Source: an uncultured Prevotellaceae bacterium
GTDB taxonomy: Bacteria > Bacteroidota > Bacteroidia > Bacteroidales > Bacteroidaceae
NCBI GenBank assembly: GCA_900317305.1
Contig: ONGG01000005.1
Coordinates: forward strand, 32,051 to 96,050
DNA: 64,000 nucleotides
Reading direction: 5' to 3'
In this document: positions 52,201-59,581 of the stretch, piece by piece
Position numbering within the stretch: position 1 is the first letter of the stretch
Layout of the letters: each line of letters begins with the position of its first letter
The notes under the pieces: generated by a model
The model's database searches: none
Told to the model about the DNA's origin: nothing
What the model saw: the letters and a program-made list of their open reading frames with translations, nothing else
Program-made: the position numbers and the translations under genes

Positions 52201-52647
52201 TTCCTTGGCTGTGCCTACCAGATGAAGGGCGACGAGGCGAAAGCCCGCGCCTATTGGGAGGAAGCCACCAAAGGTCCCCAGGAGCCCGCCGCCGCCATGT
52301 ACTACAACGACGCCAAGCCCGACAAGATTTTCTACCAAGGCATGGCCCTGCTGCGGCTCGGCCGGCGCGACGAGGCCAACGGCCGCTTCTACAAACTCGT
52401 GAACTTCGGCAAGCAGCACATCTTTGAGAAGCAGGTGATGGACTATTTCGCCGTGTCGCTGCCCGACCTGCTCATCTGGGAAGACTCTCTCGACCGCAAG
52501 AACCAGATTCACTGCAAATACATGCTCGCCCTGGGCTACTACGGACTGGGCGAGAACGACAAGGCCTTGCGCTATCTGGCTGAGGTGGAACAGCTCGACA
52601 TCAACCACCAGGGCGTGCAGGCCTTGCGAACCCTGGTGAGGGAATGA
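49285..52647 (+). CDS. DUF5107 and tetratricopeptide-repeat protein
   Basis: An 1120-residue protein without a clear signal peptide. Residues about 40-340 match DUF5107, probably an aldose-epimerase-like beta-sandwich (ILPELGGRVQMAYDKIKERHF, GPWISGGIEFNWPQHHRPST, RPGCAYLEIKGVLYN). Residues about 460-1110 are TPR-like helical repeats (YYEEALRRDPNDIRCLNAMG, AEEYLRKAVRLS, AIDHWKASAKLDAQFPTVWR). The family is thought to act in carbohydrate metabolism, possibly on glycosides, but the activity is not established. Its position after a sugar porter and AraC regulator supports a sugar role. Confidence 0.82.
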   Translation: MVKAWRELVSIPTYAIGQAEKNPIFLEKRVYQGSSGVVYPYPVIESISDTKEDKDYLAIWLENEYIKVMILPELGGRVQMAYDKIKERHFVYYNHVVKPALVGLTGPWISGGIEFNWPQHHRPSTFMPVDTTIADNADGSVTVWVSEMEKMFHQKGMAGFTLRPGCAYLEIKGVLYNRTDVPQTFLWWANPAVEVNDYYQSVFPPDINAVFDHGKRAVSSFPIATGTYYKMDYSAGVDISNYKNIKVPTSYMGVNSKYNFEGGYENDSRGGMLHVASHHFSPGKKQWTWGNGDFGRAWDRNLTDEATPEEASRWHLDRQGFRPYIELMAGVYTENQPDFSWLMPYEEKRFTQYFMPYRELGVVKQASKDLVMNIEPASEGKVELKIFATSIQEVRVVLSNDDGTIYYDQVVTISPETLLDERIDVKGCPFGRLTLDIQKTFAYGTRSVLQWHAEPDDIRPIPDSAEAALLPEQVKTNEQLYLTGLHLEQYRHATWKATDYYEEALRRDPNDIRCLNAMGLWYIRKGRFAQAEEYLRKAVRLSMKRNPNPYDGEPIYNLALALKYQGKTDEAYERFWKATWNKAWADASYFEAAKISVAQGRYEDALDEIDRCLDNNWHNHKARALKASILRLLQAPAEERAAFIDESLGFDRFNYGCRYEQYLLTGDGQQLAEMRTMLRQNNDNYDELALDYVQAGMTDTAIDIWRIAIDEKATSAMTYYYMGYACRLTDPVEANALFEQAEQTDSSYCFPNRLEAILALQHAILVNPDGAKAHYYLGCLYYDKRQYDLAIDHWKASAKLDAQFPTVWRNLALALFNKCDEQEKAVEYMERAFALDTADARILMELDQLYRRMQYPHAIRLAHLLDHQGLVEQRDDLLLEEITLLNQTGEYEKAMHLLDTHHFHPWEGGEGKVTAQYQTCRVELAKAILLDNDTPTSEQLDKAIGLLLECLEYPHHLGEGKLYGAQENDFHYFLGCAYQMKGDEAKARAYWEEATKGPQEPAAAMYYNDAKPDKIFYQGMALLRLGRRDEANGRFYKLVNFGKQHIFEKQVMDYFAVSLPDLLIWEDSLDRKNQIHCKYMLALGYYGLGENDKALRYLAEVEQLDINHQGVQALRTLVRE

Positions 52648-52673
52648 TTTCTTGGAGTGAAGGCTATAGCTAT

Positions 52674-52741
52674 ATGGGCTTGATGGGCTTAATGGGCTTA
52701 ATGGGCTTAATGGGCATAATGGGCTTGATGGGCATAATGGG
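52674..52741 (+). repeat. Nonamer array ATGGGCNTR after the DUF5107 gene
   Basis: Seven full 9-bp units (ATGGGCTTG, ATGGGCTTA x3, ATGGGCATA, ATGGGCTTG, ATGGGCATA) plus ATGGG. It is preceded by GGCTATAGCTAT, a trace of the CTATAG type. It starts 27 nt after the stop codon. Confidence 0.92.
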
Positions 52742-52746
52742 TGCTG

Positions 52747-52789
52747 GCTAATGTCTGAACTCCTGAACTTCTGAACTCCTGTAACTCCT
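52747..52789 (-). repeat. Octamer array in reverse orientation before ogt
   Basis: Read on the minus strand: AGGAGTTAC, AGGAGTTC, AGAAGTTC, AGGAGTTC, then AGACATTAGC. It has the same plan (four units plus an AGAC tail) and ends 10 nt before the ogt ATG. Confidence 0.88.
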
Positions 52790-52799
52790 GAGAATAACC

Positions 52800-53306
52800 A
52801 TGGAATATATCACACATTATCACAGCAGGTTGGGTGGGATTACCCTTGCCAGCGATGGCACTCTGCTGACTGGTCTGTGGTTCGAGGGACAGAAGTATTA
52901 TGAATCGATTCTTGACCCTGAGCACGAGGAGCGCCACGACCTCGCTGTCTTCGATGCTACACGGCAGTGGCTCGACATCTATTTCAGCGGTCTGGTGCCC
53001 CAGTTCGTTCCTCCACTCGAGATAAGAGGGAGCGCGTTCCGCAGGCGTGTGGGCGAGGTGATGCTCACGATACCCTATGGGCAAACCATGACCTATGGCG
53101 ACATCGCCCGCATCATCGCTCAAGAGCGGGGAATGGCGTCGATGTCGGCCCAAGCCGTCGGCGGTGCAGTAGGCCACAACCCCATCTCACTCATCATTCC
53201 CTGCCATCGCGTGGTGGGTGCCAATGGGGCGCTGGTGGGATATGCGGGAGGAATAGAGAGAAAAGCCGAATTGCTCAGGATGGAAAGGCTGGTGAGGAAT
53301 ACGTGA
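52800..53306 (+). CDS. ogt: Methylated-DNA--protein-cysteine methyltransferase
   Basis: A 168-residue single-turnover DNA repair protein that removes O6-alkyl groups from guanine. The active-site motif IIPCHRVVGANG (acceptor C135), the Asn-hinge/Tyr region IPYGQTMTYGDIA (about 91-103) and AQAVGGAVGHNP are all present. Length is normal for Ogt without an Ada domain. It is probably monocistronic. No separate promoter is obvious; repeat arrays occupy the whole upstream gap. Confidence 0.93.
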   Translation: MEYITHYHSRLGGITLASDGTLLTGLWFEGQKYYESILDPEHEERHDLAVFDATRQWLDIYFSGLVPQFVPPLEIRGSAFRRRVGEVMLTIPYGQTMTYGDIARIIAQERGMASMSAQAVGGAVGHNPISLIIPCHRVVGANGALVGYAGGIERKAELLRMERLVRNT

Positions 53307-53371
53307 TGATGCTAAAGGCTCGGTAATGCAAAAAAATCTTCGATTTGTTTTGCATTGCGCTCAGTATTTTT

Positions 53372-53397
53372 TAACTTTGCCGAACTCGGCAAAGTTA
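53372..53397. promoter_or_regulatory. Palindromic promoter-like site upstream of GH3
   Basis: Perfect 12-bp arms TAACTTTGCCGA (53372-53383) and TCGGCAAAGTTA (53386-53397) with a 2-nt centre. Each arm contains TAACTTTG, so a -7 box lies on both strands, facing each other. It could be a promoter overlapped by an operator, or a repressor-binding palindrome. Confidence 0.65.
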
Positions 53398-53401
53398 TAC
53401 A

Positions 53402-53582
53402 GCTGATGTAGCGGCGCTAAAGGCTGATGTAGCGACGCTAAGGCTGATTAACAACGCTAAATGATGTAGCGGCTTTAAAGGCTGATTAGCGACGCTAAAG
53501 GCTGATTAACGGCGCTAAAGGCTGATGTAGCGGCGCTAAAGGCTGATTAACGGCGCTAAAGGCTGATATAGCGGCGCTAAAG
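53402..53582 (+). repeat. Nine-unit hairpin repeat array before GH3
   Basis: Nine units of 19-21 bp with consensus GCTGATGTAGCGGCGCTAAAG. Most contain the small palindrome TAGCGNCGCTA or TTAACGGCGCTAA, so a transcript would carry a row of short hairpins. It starts 5 nt after the palindromic promoter and ends 22 nt before the first GH3 ATG. Confidence 0.92.
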
Positions 53583-53604
53583 AGAAAAAGATCATCCAAC
53601 ATTC

Positions 53605-56100
53605 ATGAAAATCAACCATATGACTAGAAGAACACTATTGACGATGCTTGTGGCTTGTGCCTGTATGACCATGGTGGCACAAGTGAGACAACCCGCCATT
53701 CCCCGCGATGCGGCGTTGGAAGCAAAGATTGAGAAAACCCTCTCGAAGATGACCCTCGACGAGAAGATCGGGCAGATGCTCGAACTGAACCTCGACGTGA
53801 TGGGTAAAATGAGCATGGAGAATGCCAAGGTGGACCGTGACAAGGTGCGCCAAGTGATGCAACAGTACGGCACGCCCGAGAAAGAGACAGAAGCCCTGCT
53901 CAAGATGACCGACCAGCAGATTATCGACCGACTGGGCAACTATCCCATTGACATCTACCAAGGCGACACCAAGCGCGTGTGGAAACTCAACGAGACCATG
54001 CTCGACACCCTGATTTCGAAATGGAAAGTGGGTTCGATACTGAATGCCCCCGGCACCCGTGCCCCCAGTGTGGCCCAGTGGCAGGAGTGGATTGGGCTCA
54101 TCCAGAAGAAATCGATGAAGTATCTCGGCATCCCCGACATCTATGGACTCGACCACAACCACGGTGTCACCTATACCCAGGGCGGCACCCTCTTCCCCCA
54201 GCCTATCAACATCGCAGCGACGTTCAACACCGAGCTGGCCCGCACCGGTGCTGAAATCACCGCTTATGAGAGCCGCGCCTCCAACTGTCCGTGGGTGTAC
54301 AACCCCGTGGTAGACCTGGGCCGCGACCCCCGCTGGGCCCGTATATGGGAGAGTTTCGGCGAGGACGCCATCGTGAACGCCCGCATGGTGGAGGCAGAGA
54401 TCAAGGGCTATCAGGGCGACGACCCCAACCATCTTGGTCCGTACCACGTGGGCACCAGCACCAAGCACTACTTCGCCTATGGCGCTCCCTGGACGGGCAA
54501 GGACCGCACCCCCGCCTACATCTCGCCCCAGATGCTCCGCGAGAAATATTTCGAGCCCTTCAAGGCAGCCGCCCTTGCCGGCACGCTGACGATGATGGTC
54601 AACTCGGCCTCGGTGAATGGCGTGCCCCTGCATGCCAGTTACGAGTACCTCACCCAATGGCTGAAAGAAGACCTACAATGGGACGGCATGCTCGTGACCG
54701 ACTGGGCCGACATCAACAACCTCTTCACCCGTGAGAAGGTGGCCAAGGACAAGAAAGACGCCATCCGCATCGCCATCAATGCCGGCATCGACATGTCGAT
54801 GGACCCCTACAGCGTGGAGTTCTGCGTCCTGCTGAAAGAACTTGTGCAGGAAGGCAAGGTGCCGATGTCGCGCATCGACGATGCCGTGCGCCGCATCCTG
54901 CGCGTGAAATACCGCCTGAACCTCTTCGACAAGCCCAACACCGGTGGCAAGGGATATGAGAAATTCGGTTCGGATGAGTTTGCCGCCAAGTCGCTGCTGG
55001 CCGCCGAGGAGTCGGAAGTGCTGCTGAAGAACGAGGGTGGCATCCTCCCTCTCGCCAAAGGCAAGAAGATTCTGCTCACCGGTCCCAATGCCAACCAGAT
55101 GCGCTGTCTGCACGGTGGTTGGAGTTACACCTGGCAAGGGTCGAACGCCGAGGACCTGTCCGAAAAATACAACACCATCTACGAGGCCCTCTGCAACAAG
55201 TTTGGCAAGGAGAACATCATCCTCGAGCAAGGCGTGACCTATAAGGAAGACGGAGCCTACTACGACGAGAACGAGCCCCAGATAGGCAAGGCCGTGGCTG
55301 CCGCCTCGGGTGCCGACATCATCATTGCCTGCATCGGTGAGAACTCCTACACCGAGACCCCGGGCAACCTCACCGACCTCTGGCTCTCATCGAACCAGCG
55401 CGACCTGGTGAAGGAACTTGCCAAGACCGGCAAACCCATCGTGCTCGTGCTGAACGAAGGCCGTCCGCGCCTGATTGCCGACATCGAGCCGCTGGCCAAG
55501 GCCGTGATTGACATTCTTATCCCTGGCAACTACGGTGGTGACGCCCTGGCCAACCTGTTGGCCGGCGATGCCAATTTCTCGGGCAAGATGCCCTACACCT
55601 ATCCGCGTGAGATCAACTCGCTCAACACCTACGACTACAAGGTGAGCGAGGAGGTGGGCACGATGGCCGGAGCCTACAACTACGACGCCAAGGTGTCGCT
55701 GCAATGGCCCTTTGGCTATGGTATGAGCTACACCACCTACGAATACAGCAACCTGCGAGTGGACAAGACCCGTTTCACAGCCGACGACGTGCTCACCGTG
55801 AGCGTCGACGTGAGGAACACGGGCAGCAAGGCCGGCAAGGAGTCGGTGCTGCTCTACAGCAGCGACCTTGTGGCCTCTGTCGTTCCCGACAACCGCCGTC
55901 TGCGCGACTTCACCAAGATTGAGTTGCAGCCTGGCGAGACGAAGACTGTCACCTTCCGTCTGCCTGCCAAGAGTCTCGCCTTTGTGGGAGCCGACTGCAA
56001 ATGGGTGCTGGAGGAAGGCGACTTCATGCTGAAGATTGGCAACCAGACCACCAACGTGACCTGCAGCGAGACGAAAAAATGGGACACGCCCAACATCTGA
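53605..56100 (+). CDS. Glycoside hydrolase family 3 (beta-glucosidase-like)
   Basis: An 831-residue exported enzyme with a signal peptide ([16 protein letters not shown], cleavage near residue 29). The GH3 N-terminal barrel has [32 protein letters not shown] and [21 protein letters not shown]; the nucleophile D366 is in [11 protein letters not shown]. The C-terminal domain has [10 protein letters not shown] and [14 protein letters not shown] (acid/base region), and a final fibronectin-III-like domain (about 735-815). It probably trims beta-glucosides or xylosides in the periplasm. The ATG at 53620 is an alternative start. Confidence 0.92.
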   Translation: MKINHMTRRTLLTMLVACACMTMVAQVRQPAIPRDAALEAKIEKTLSKMTLDEKIGQMLELNLDVMGKMSMENAKVDRDKVRQVMQQYGTPEKETEALLKMTDQQIIDRLGNYPIDIYQGDTKRVWKLNETMLDTLISKWKVGSILNAPGTRAPSVAQWQEWIGLIQKKSMKYLGIPDIYGLDHNHGVTYTQGGTLFPQPINIAATFNTELARTGAEITAYESRASNCPWVYNPVVDLGRDPRWARIWESFGEDAIVNARMVEAEIKGYQGDDPNHLGPYHVGTSTKHYFAYGAPWTGKDRTPAYISPQMLREKYFEPFKAAALAGTLTMMVNSASVNGVPLHASYEYLTQWLKEDLQWDGMLVTDWADINNLFTREKVAKDKKDAIRIAINAGIDMSMDPYSVEFCVLLKELVQEGKVPMSRIDDAVRRILRVKYRLNLFDKPNTGGKGYEKFGSDEFAAKSLLAAEESEVLLKNEGGILPLAKGKKILLTGPNANQMRCLHGGWSYTWQGSNAEDLSEKYNTIYEALCNKFGKENIILEQGVTYKEDGAYYDENEPQIGKAVAAASGADIIIACIGENSYTETPGNLTDLWLSSNQRDLVKELAKTGKPIVLVLNEGRPRLIADIEPLAKAVIDILIPGNYGGDALANLLAGDANFSGKMPYTYPREINSLNTYDYKVSEEVGTMAGAYNYDAKVSLQWPFGYGMSYTTYEYSNLRVDKTRFTADDVLTVSVDVRNTGSKAGKESVLLYSSDLVASVVPDNRRLRDFTKIELQPGETKTVTFRLPAKSLAFVGADCKWVLEEGDFMLKIGNQTTNVTCSETKKWDTPNI

Positions 56101-56145
56101 TGCCTGCCCCACTCCACCCCGCCGCAATCCCCCAGCGGTAAAAAC

Positions 56146-56187
56146 GACAAAGGGTGTGCCTACCAAACGGTTGACACACCCTTTGTC
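56146..56187 (-). terminator. Hairpin between GH3 and the convergent gene
   Basis: Perfect 13-bp stem GACAAAGGGTGTG (56146-56158) with 56175-56187 and a 16-nt loop, followed on the minus strand by GTTTTTA. It probably ends the 56210 gene; the + side lacks a T run. Confidence 0.7.
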
Positions 56188-56209
56188 ATTGGGTGAAGCC
56201 CTGTGTGAA

Positions 56210-57406
56210 TCAATATTCCCAAGCGTAGATCCAGTAGTCGACCTGCAGGGTCATCATCACCGAACCGATCTCTCTGACCACATAATACTGCACGCTCTCG
56301 CCTCCGAACATACGGATGTAAAGTTCCAGTCCCTCGTTGGTGGCCACGATGCATTGCAACTCGGGCACATGTTCCATAAAAGAGCCTCCGTCGTCGACGA
56401 ACCATATCGATTCGCCGTTCTTATACTCACGTGGCTTCGTGTCGCCATGGAACTCCCAAGCCGATGCCACGTCGCCCTCGGCCAGGCAGACGAGCGCCGC
56501 CAGGGCGTCGCCATCCTTGTTCTCGAACTGCACGAGATAGAACGAACGCTCTGCCTCGTCGACCGAAGCCAGCCACTGCGAGTCGACGACACGCCGGCCA
56601 CCATAATACGTGCTGATCATCTTGCAAACGTCGCTGCTGGCCTTCTGTTTCGGTTCTCCCTCCTTCCAACGGCTGAACTGCAGCACATTATGGTCGGTGA
56701 AGAAATCATTGGTGACGATCCATGGGCACATTTCCTCGTTGGCATATCCCCTGAACATCTTAGCCACCACAGCAGGCTTGACGAGTTTGAAATCATAGAC
56801 CATCTCGTCTAAAATCGTGTCGTTACTCTCGCCCTTGTTCACCTTGCGGTTTTGCTTGACGAACCTCACCTCATTGACATGAGGCTTGAACATCATCTGG
56901 TTGTAGCGTCGGATGTTGCTTAATTTCTCCGAGTAGTCGGTCACGGCAGAAAAGCTGTTGTGCTCCTTGTCGACATACCTCACTGGCAGCGGGCGCTTGG
57001 AGAGGGTAATGTCGCGGCTGTGTGTGGCATAAGAAAGCAGTCTTGGGAGGCTTTCCCAATAGATGTCCTCGGGCACCACGCCGCTGAAGACCTTCGCTTT
57101 GACATCGTTGCCCTGGGGGGTGTACATCACCTTCATGCTCTCATCCCATGTGGAGACAACCAGTGCGTATTTCACCGCACCCGCCTCGCTGCTGGGCATC
57201 ACACAGTATTTCTGTGGCAGTTGGCCAGCATTGTTCCTGAGGCCCTCAAATCGGGTTATAATGCTCTGGCAGCGGTCGGCATACCAACTGGTGGCCACAG
57301 TCTGCGCCTCATAGTCATCGTCGTTGGTCATGGCCGAAACGGGAGAAGCCATGGTCATTGTCAGCAGCATGACCGCAACGTAAGCAAAAAATCTATTCAT
57401 CATCAT
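56210..57406 (-). CDS. Exported protein of unknown function
   Basis: Not recognised. The 398-residue protein has a signal peptide (FAYVAVMLLTMTMASPVSAM, cleavage near 25) and no lipobox. It is soluble and mixed alpha/beta, with motifs such as QKYCVMPSSEAGAVKYALVV, RPLPVRYVDKEHNSF and YYGGRRVVDSQWLASVD. Three ATGs at 57406, 57403 and 57400 follow each other; the first was taken. The upstream in-frame extension to 57490 crosses the promoter. A full promoter (TTG near 57463, TAATTTTG at 57436-57443) precedes it. Confidence 0.7.
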   Translation of the reverse strand: MMMNRFFAYVAVMLLTMTMASPVSAMTNDDDYEAQTVATSWYADRCQSIITRFEGLRNNAGQLPQKYCVMPSSEAGAVKYALVVSTWDESMKVMYTPQGNDVKAKVFSGVVPEDIYWESLPRLLSYATHSRDITLSKRPLPVRYVDKEHNSFSAVTDYSEKLSNIRRYNQMMFKPHVNEVRFVKQNRKVNKGESNDTILDEMVYDFKLVKPAVVAKMFRGYANEEMCPWIVTNDFFTDHNVLQFSRWKEGEPKQKASSDVCKMISTYYGGRRVVDSQWLASVDEAERSFYLVQFENKDGDALAALVCLAEGDVASAWEFHGDTKPREYKNGESIWFVDDGGSFMEHVPELQCIVATNEGLELYIRMFGGESVQYYVVREIGSVMMTLQVDYWIYAWEY

Positions 57407-57435
57407 AGTTGTAAGTGTTTTTAATTTAGTTTCTG

Positions 57436-57465
57436 CAAAATTACTTTTTATTTCGGATTTTGCAA
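57436..57465 (-). promoter_or_regulatory. Promoter of the 56210 gene
   Basis: Minus-strand TAATTTTG (57436-57443), with TTG 19 nt further upstream (57463-57465). It is 29 nt before the ATG. Confidence 0.65.
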
Positions 57466-57511
57466 CAAAAATGTGTACAAATAAGACCATTTAGCCCCAA
57501 AATAAGGAAAA

Positions 57512-57537
57512 AGGCACGCCATTCGTTTGGCGTGCCT
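57512..57537 (-). terminator. Intrinsic terminator after the truncated barrel gene
   Basis: Perfect 10-bp stem AGGCACGCCA (57512-57521) with TGGCGTGCCT (57528-57537), loop TTCGTT, then TTTTTCC on the minus strand. Confidence 0.85.
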
Positions 57538-57583
57538 GTAATCAGAAAATGTAAAATCAGGATTAAAAGATGATTTGAAAAGT

Positions 57584-57830
57584 TTATTTCACAGAGAACT
57601 TATATCCCACCATGAGTTGTCCGACGACATTGGTGTAGTCTTTTTTGTCGACAGCCTTGAGCAGACCTGGAGAAGAGCGGAGTTCCACCGACAAGCGTCT
57701 GAAATCATAGGAGACGCCAATGGGCAAGCATAGGTCGAACGACTTATAGGCGTGATCGAAAGAGGAACGATCGTATGCGCCCTGTGGTGTATCCATCTTC
57801 GTATTATCGCGAACTTTGAACGCTGGTTGC
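57584..57830 (-). pseudogene. Truncated 3' end of an outer-membrane barrel gene
   Basis: About 80 codons remain. The frame encodes beta-strand segments (SFDLCLPIGVSYDFRRLSV, VVGQLMVGYKFSVK) typical of the last strands of a Bacteroidetes porin-like barrel. Upstream there is no ATG: the frame runs into one octamer unit plus AGACAATAGTC (57831-57849) and meets a stop at 57872-57874. A proper terminator still follows at 57512-57537. The 5' part therefore appears deleted, with the breakpoint at the repeat. Confidence 0.65.
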
Positions 57831-57849
57831 AGGAGTTCAGACAATAGTC
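57831..57849 (+). repeat. Single octamer unit with AGACAATAGTC tail
   Basis: AGGAGTTC plus AGACAATAGTC, identical over 19 nt to the end of the array at 48768-48786. It marks the left limit of the truncated barrel gene. Confidence 0.85.
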
Positions 57850-57881
57850 CGAATTCACCTCGTATGGCGAATCAAGTCGAT

Positions 57882-59423
57882 CTACCTTATAACATATTTC
57901 TTCCCGTTTTTGATGAGGAGGCCCTTGGCGGCATTGCTCACACGCTGTCCGTTCAAGTTATAGACGGGCTGGTTGTCTATGGACCTTGATTCATTCTCGA
58001 TTTGCCCGACCTCGCCCGGGTCATCATCTGTCAGGGCAACGATGTTCATGAAGCCATTCCATGGAGAGGTGCTCAAATAGTCGTTGATGGAAGCGGCAGG
58101 AACGTGGAGCGTGGCTCTTGAGATAGTGGCATCTTGAAACGAGATGTCTTCAAATGTTTCGGGAACCTGCGGAGCATAGCAATAGACATCCTCCAGGCGG
58201 CATGCCTCGAACGCATAAGCCCCGATGTGGGTAACGGAACTGGGAATGACCACGGAGGCGAGACTCCAGCACCAAGCGAAAGTATAGTCTCCTATTCTTT
58301 TCACTTCATTAGGGATGATCACTGAGGAGAGGGACGTGCAACTTGAGAAAGCCCATTCGCCGATGCTCGTCACGGAGTTGGGGATGTTCACAGAAGTGAT
58401 GTAACTGCAACCACCAAAAGCATAGACACCAATCGAAGTCACGGAATTGGGTATCTCGACATCGGCAAGACTAGAACCTGCAAAAGCGCTCTCGCCTATT
58501 GTCGTTACCGAATTGGGGATGGTTATAGAGGTAAGGCCGCTGCAACGATTGAAAGCAAAGTCTCCGATACTTGTCACCGAATTGGGGATGATTGTGGTTT
58601 GACAACCTGCAATCAGTTTATTGGTGCTTGTCTCGATGATGGCATTGCAGTCTTCGCGCGAATCATACGTCACGTTTTTGCTGTCTACTTTGACGGAGAC
58701 CAAGTTACTACAACCTAAGAAGACATTGTTCGCGATGGAGGTTATCGTATAGGGGATGGTCACGGAGGTCAGGCCATAGAAACCACTTAGTCCACTTTCT
58801 CCTATACTCGTCACGGTATATTCCACATCTTCGTAGGTGATCTTCTCAGGGATGTTTGCCTCATCCGATTGATAAGTGCCGTTTTTCCAAACATAGACAA
58901 TCTCCTGTCCGTCGTCAGAACCATCAGTGGTGGCATCTTTCAGGTAGATATTCTCAACTGAATATCCACTACCTGTGAAGAGCAGGTGACGTTCGTCCAA
59001 CAACTCTAAAATCTGGTCGCCTTCAAAATTCACACTCAGTGTCCATGTACCGTCGCCATTGTCAGCAAGCAGTTCATTGCCTGGCGTGATATAGTTGCCT
59101 GTGTACACGGCGCTCCACCAGCCATTGGTGAGGTAAATCGAAGGATTGCCACCCTTGATAGTGGCATAGAACGTCTCAGTTTTCATCCGCTCCCAGACAT
59201 CCATTGGCACGGCATAGCACTCTTCGCCGGTAGCATTGCTCTGCGGAGCGAAGCGGTAGATTCCACTCCAGTTGATTTCGCCAAGATGATAATGCAGGCA
59301 CGCCACTTGGGCCTCCCGCTCGTTGCGATTCAAGTCGTAGCAGACACCGTTTATTTCCACATCGTAAGCGCTGCTCCACAGTGAGATGGTCAGTAATAAT
59401 GCTGATAATAAGATTTTTTTCAT
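57882..59423 (-). CDS. BspA-like leucine-rich-repeat surface protein
   Basis: A 513-residue exported protein. It has a signal peptide (cleavage near residue 19), then a region of about 150 residues with IYLTNGWWSAVYTGNYI, NGDGTWTLSVNFEGDQI and LLFTGSGYSVENIYL, and then about eight LRR_5-type repeats (about 200-430, each like SVTIPNSVTSIGxxAFxxC). The last 30 residues (VYNLNGQRV to NGKKYVIR) resemble a short type IX secretion-type C-terminal signal. BspA-like proteins mediate adhesion to host proteins or other bacteria. A minus-strand -7 box TAATTTTG lies at 59467-59474. Confidence 0.85.
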   Translation of the reverse strand: MKKILLSALLLTISLWSSAYDVEINGVCYDLNRNEREAQVACLHYHLGEINWSGIYRFAPQSNATGEECYAVPMDVWERMKTETFYATIKGGNPSIYLTNGWWSAVYTGNYITPGNELLADNGDGTWTLSVNFEGDQILELLDERHLLFTGSGYSVENIYLKDATTDGSDDGQEIVYVWKNGTYQSDEANIPEKITYEDVEYTVTSIGESGLSGFYGLTSVTIPYTITSIANNVFLGCSNLVSVKVDSKNVTYDSREDCNAIIETSTNKLIAGCQTTIIPNSVTSIGDFAFNRCSGLTSITIPNSVTTIGESAFAGSSLADVEIPNSVTSIGVYAFGGCSYITSVNIPNSVTSIGEWAFSSCTSLSSVIIPNEVKRIGDYTFAWCWSLASVVIPSSVTHIGAYAFEACRLEDVYCYAPQVPETFEDISFQDATISRATLHVPAASINDYLSTSPWNGFMNIVALTDDDPGEVGQIENESRSIDNQPVYNLNGQRVSNAAKGLLIKNGKKYVIR

Positions 59424-59466
59424 ACCTATTTTATAATCAAAATAAGCTATTTCCTGTTTTTGCGGA

Positions 59467-59474
59467 CAAAATTA
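59467..59474 (-). promoter_or_regulatory. -7 box of the LRR protein gene
   Basis: TAATTTTG on the minus strand, 43 nt before the ATG. The -33 region is unclear. Confidence 0.5.
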
Positions 59475-59581
59475 TAAAAAAAAGGACAAACCTTTACCTA
59501 AAAAGTATATACATTTTTACACAAACCGGCCATATCTCTATTTGAGAGAAGATGACTCGGCCAACTTGAAGGTCATGGTTC

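Noticed and set aside
50218-52608. 796-codon open frame opposite the DUF5107/TPR gene
   Set aside because: Antisense shadow, low-complexity Val/Gly/Leu-rich translation, no start signal.
53402-53582. CRISPR array
   Set aside because: Units are directly adjacent, 19-21 bp, with no spacers and no cas genes nearby.
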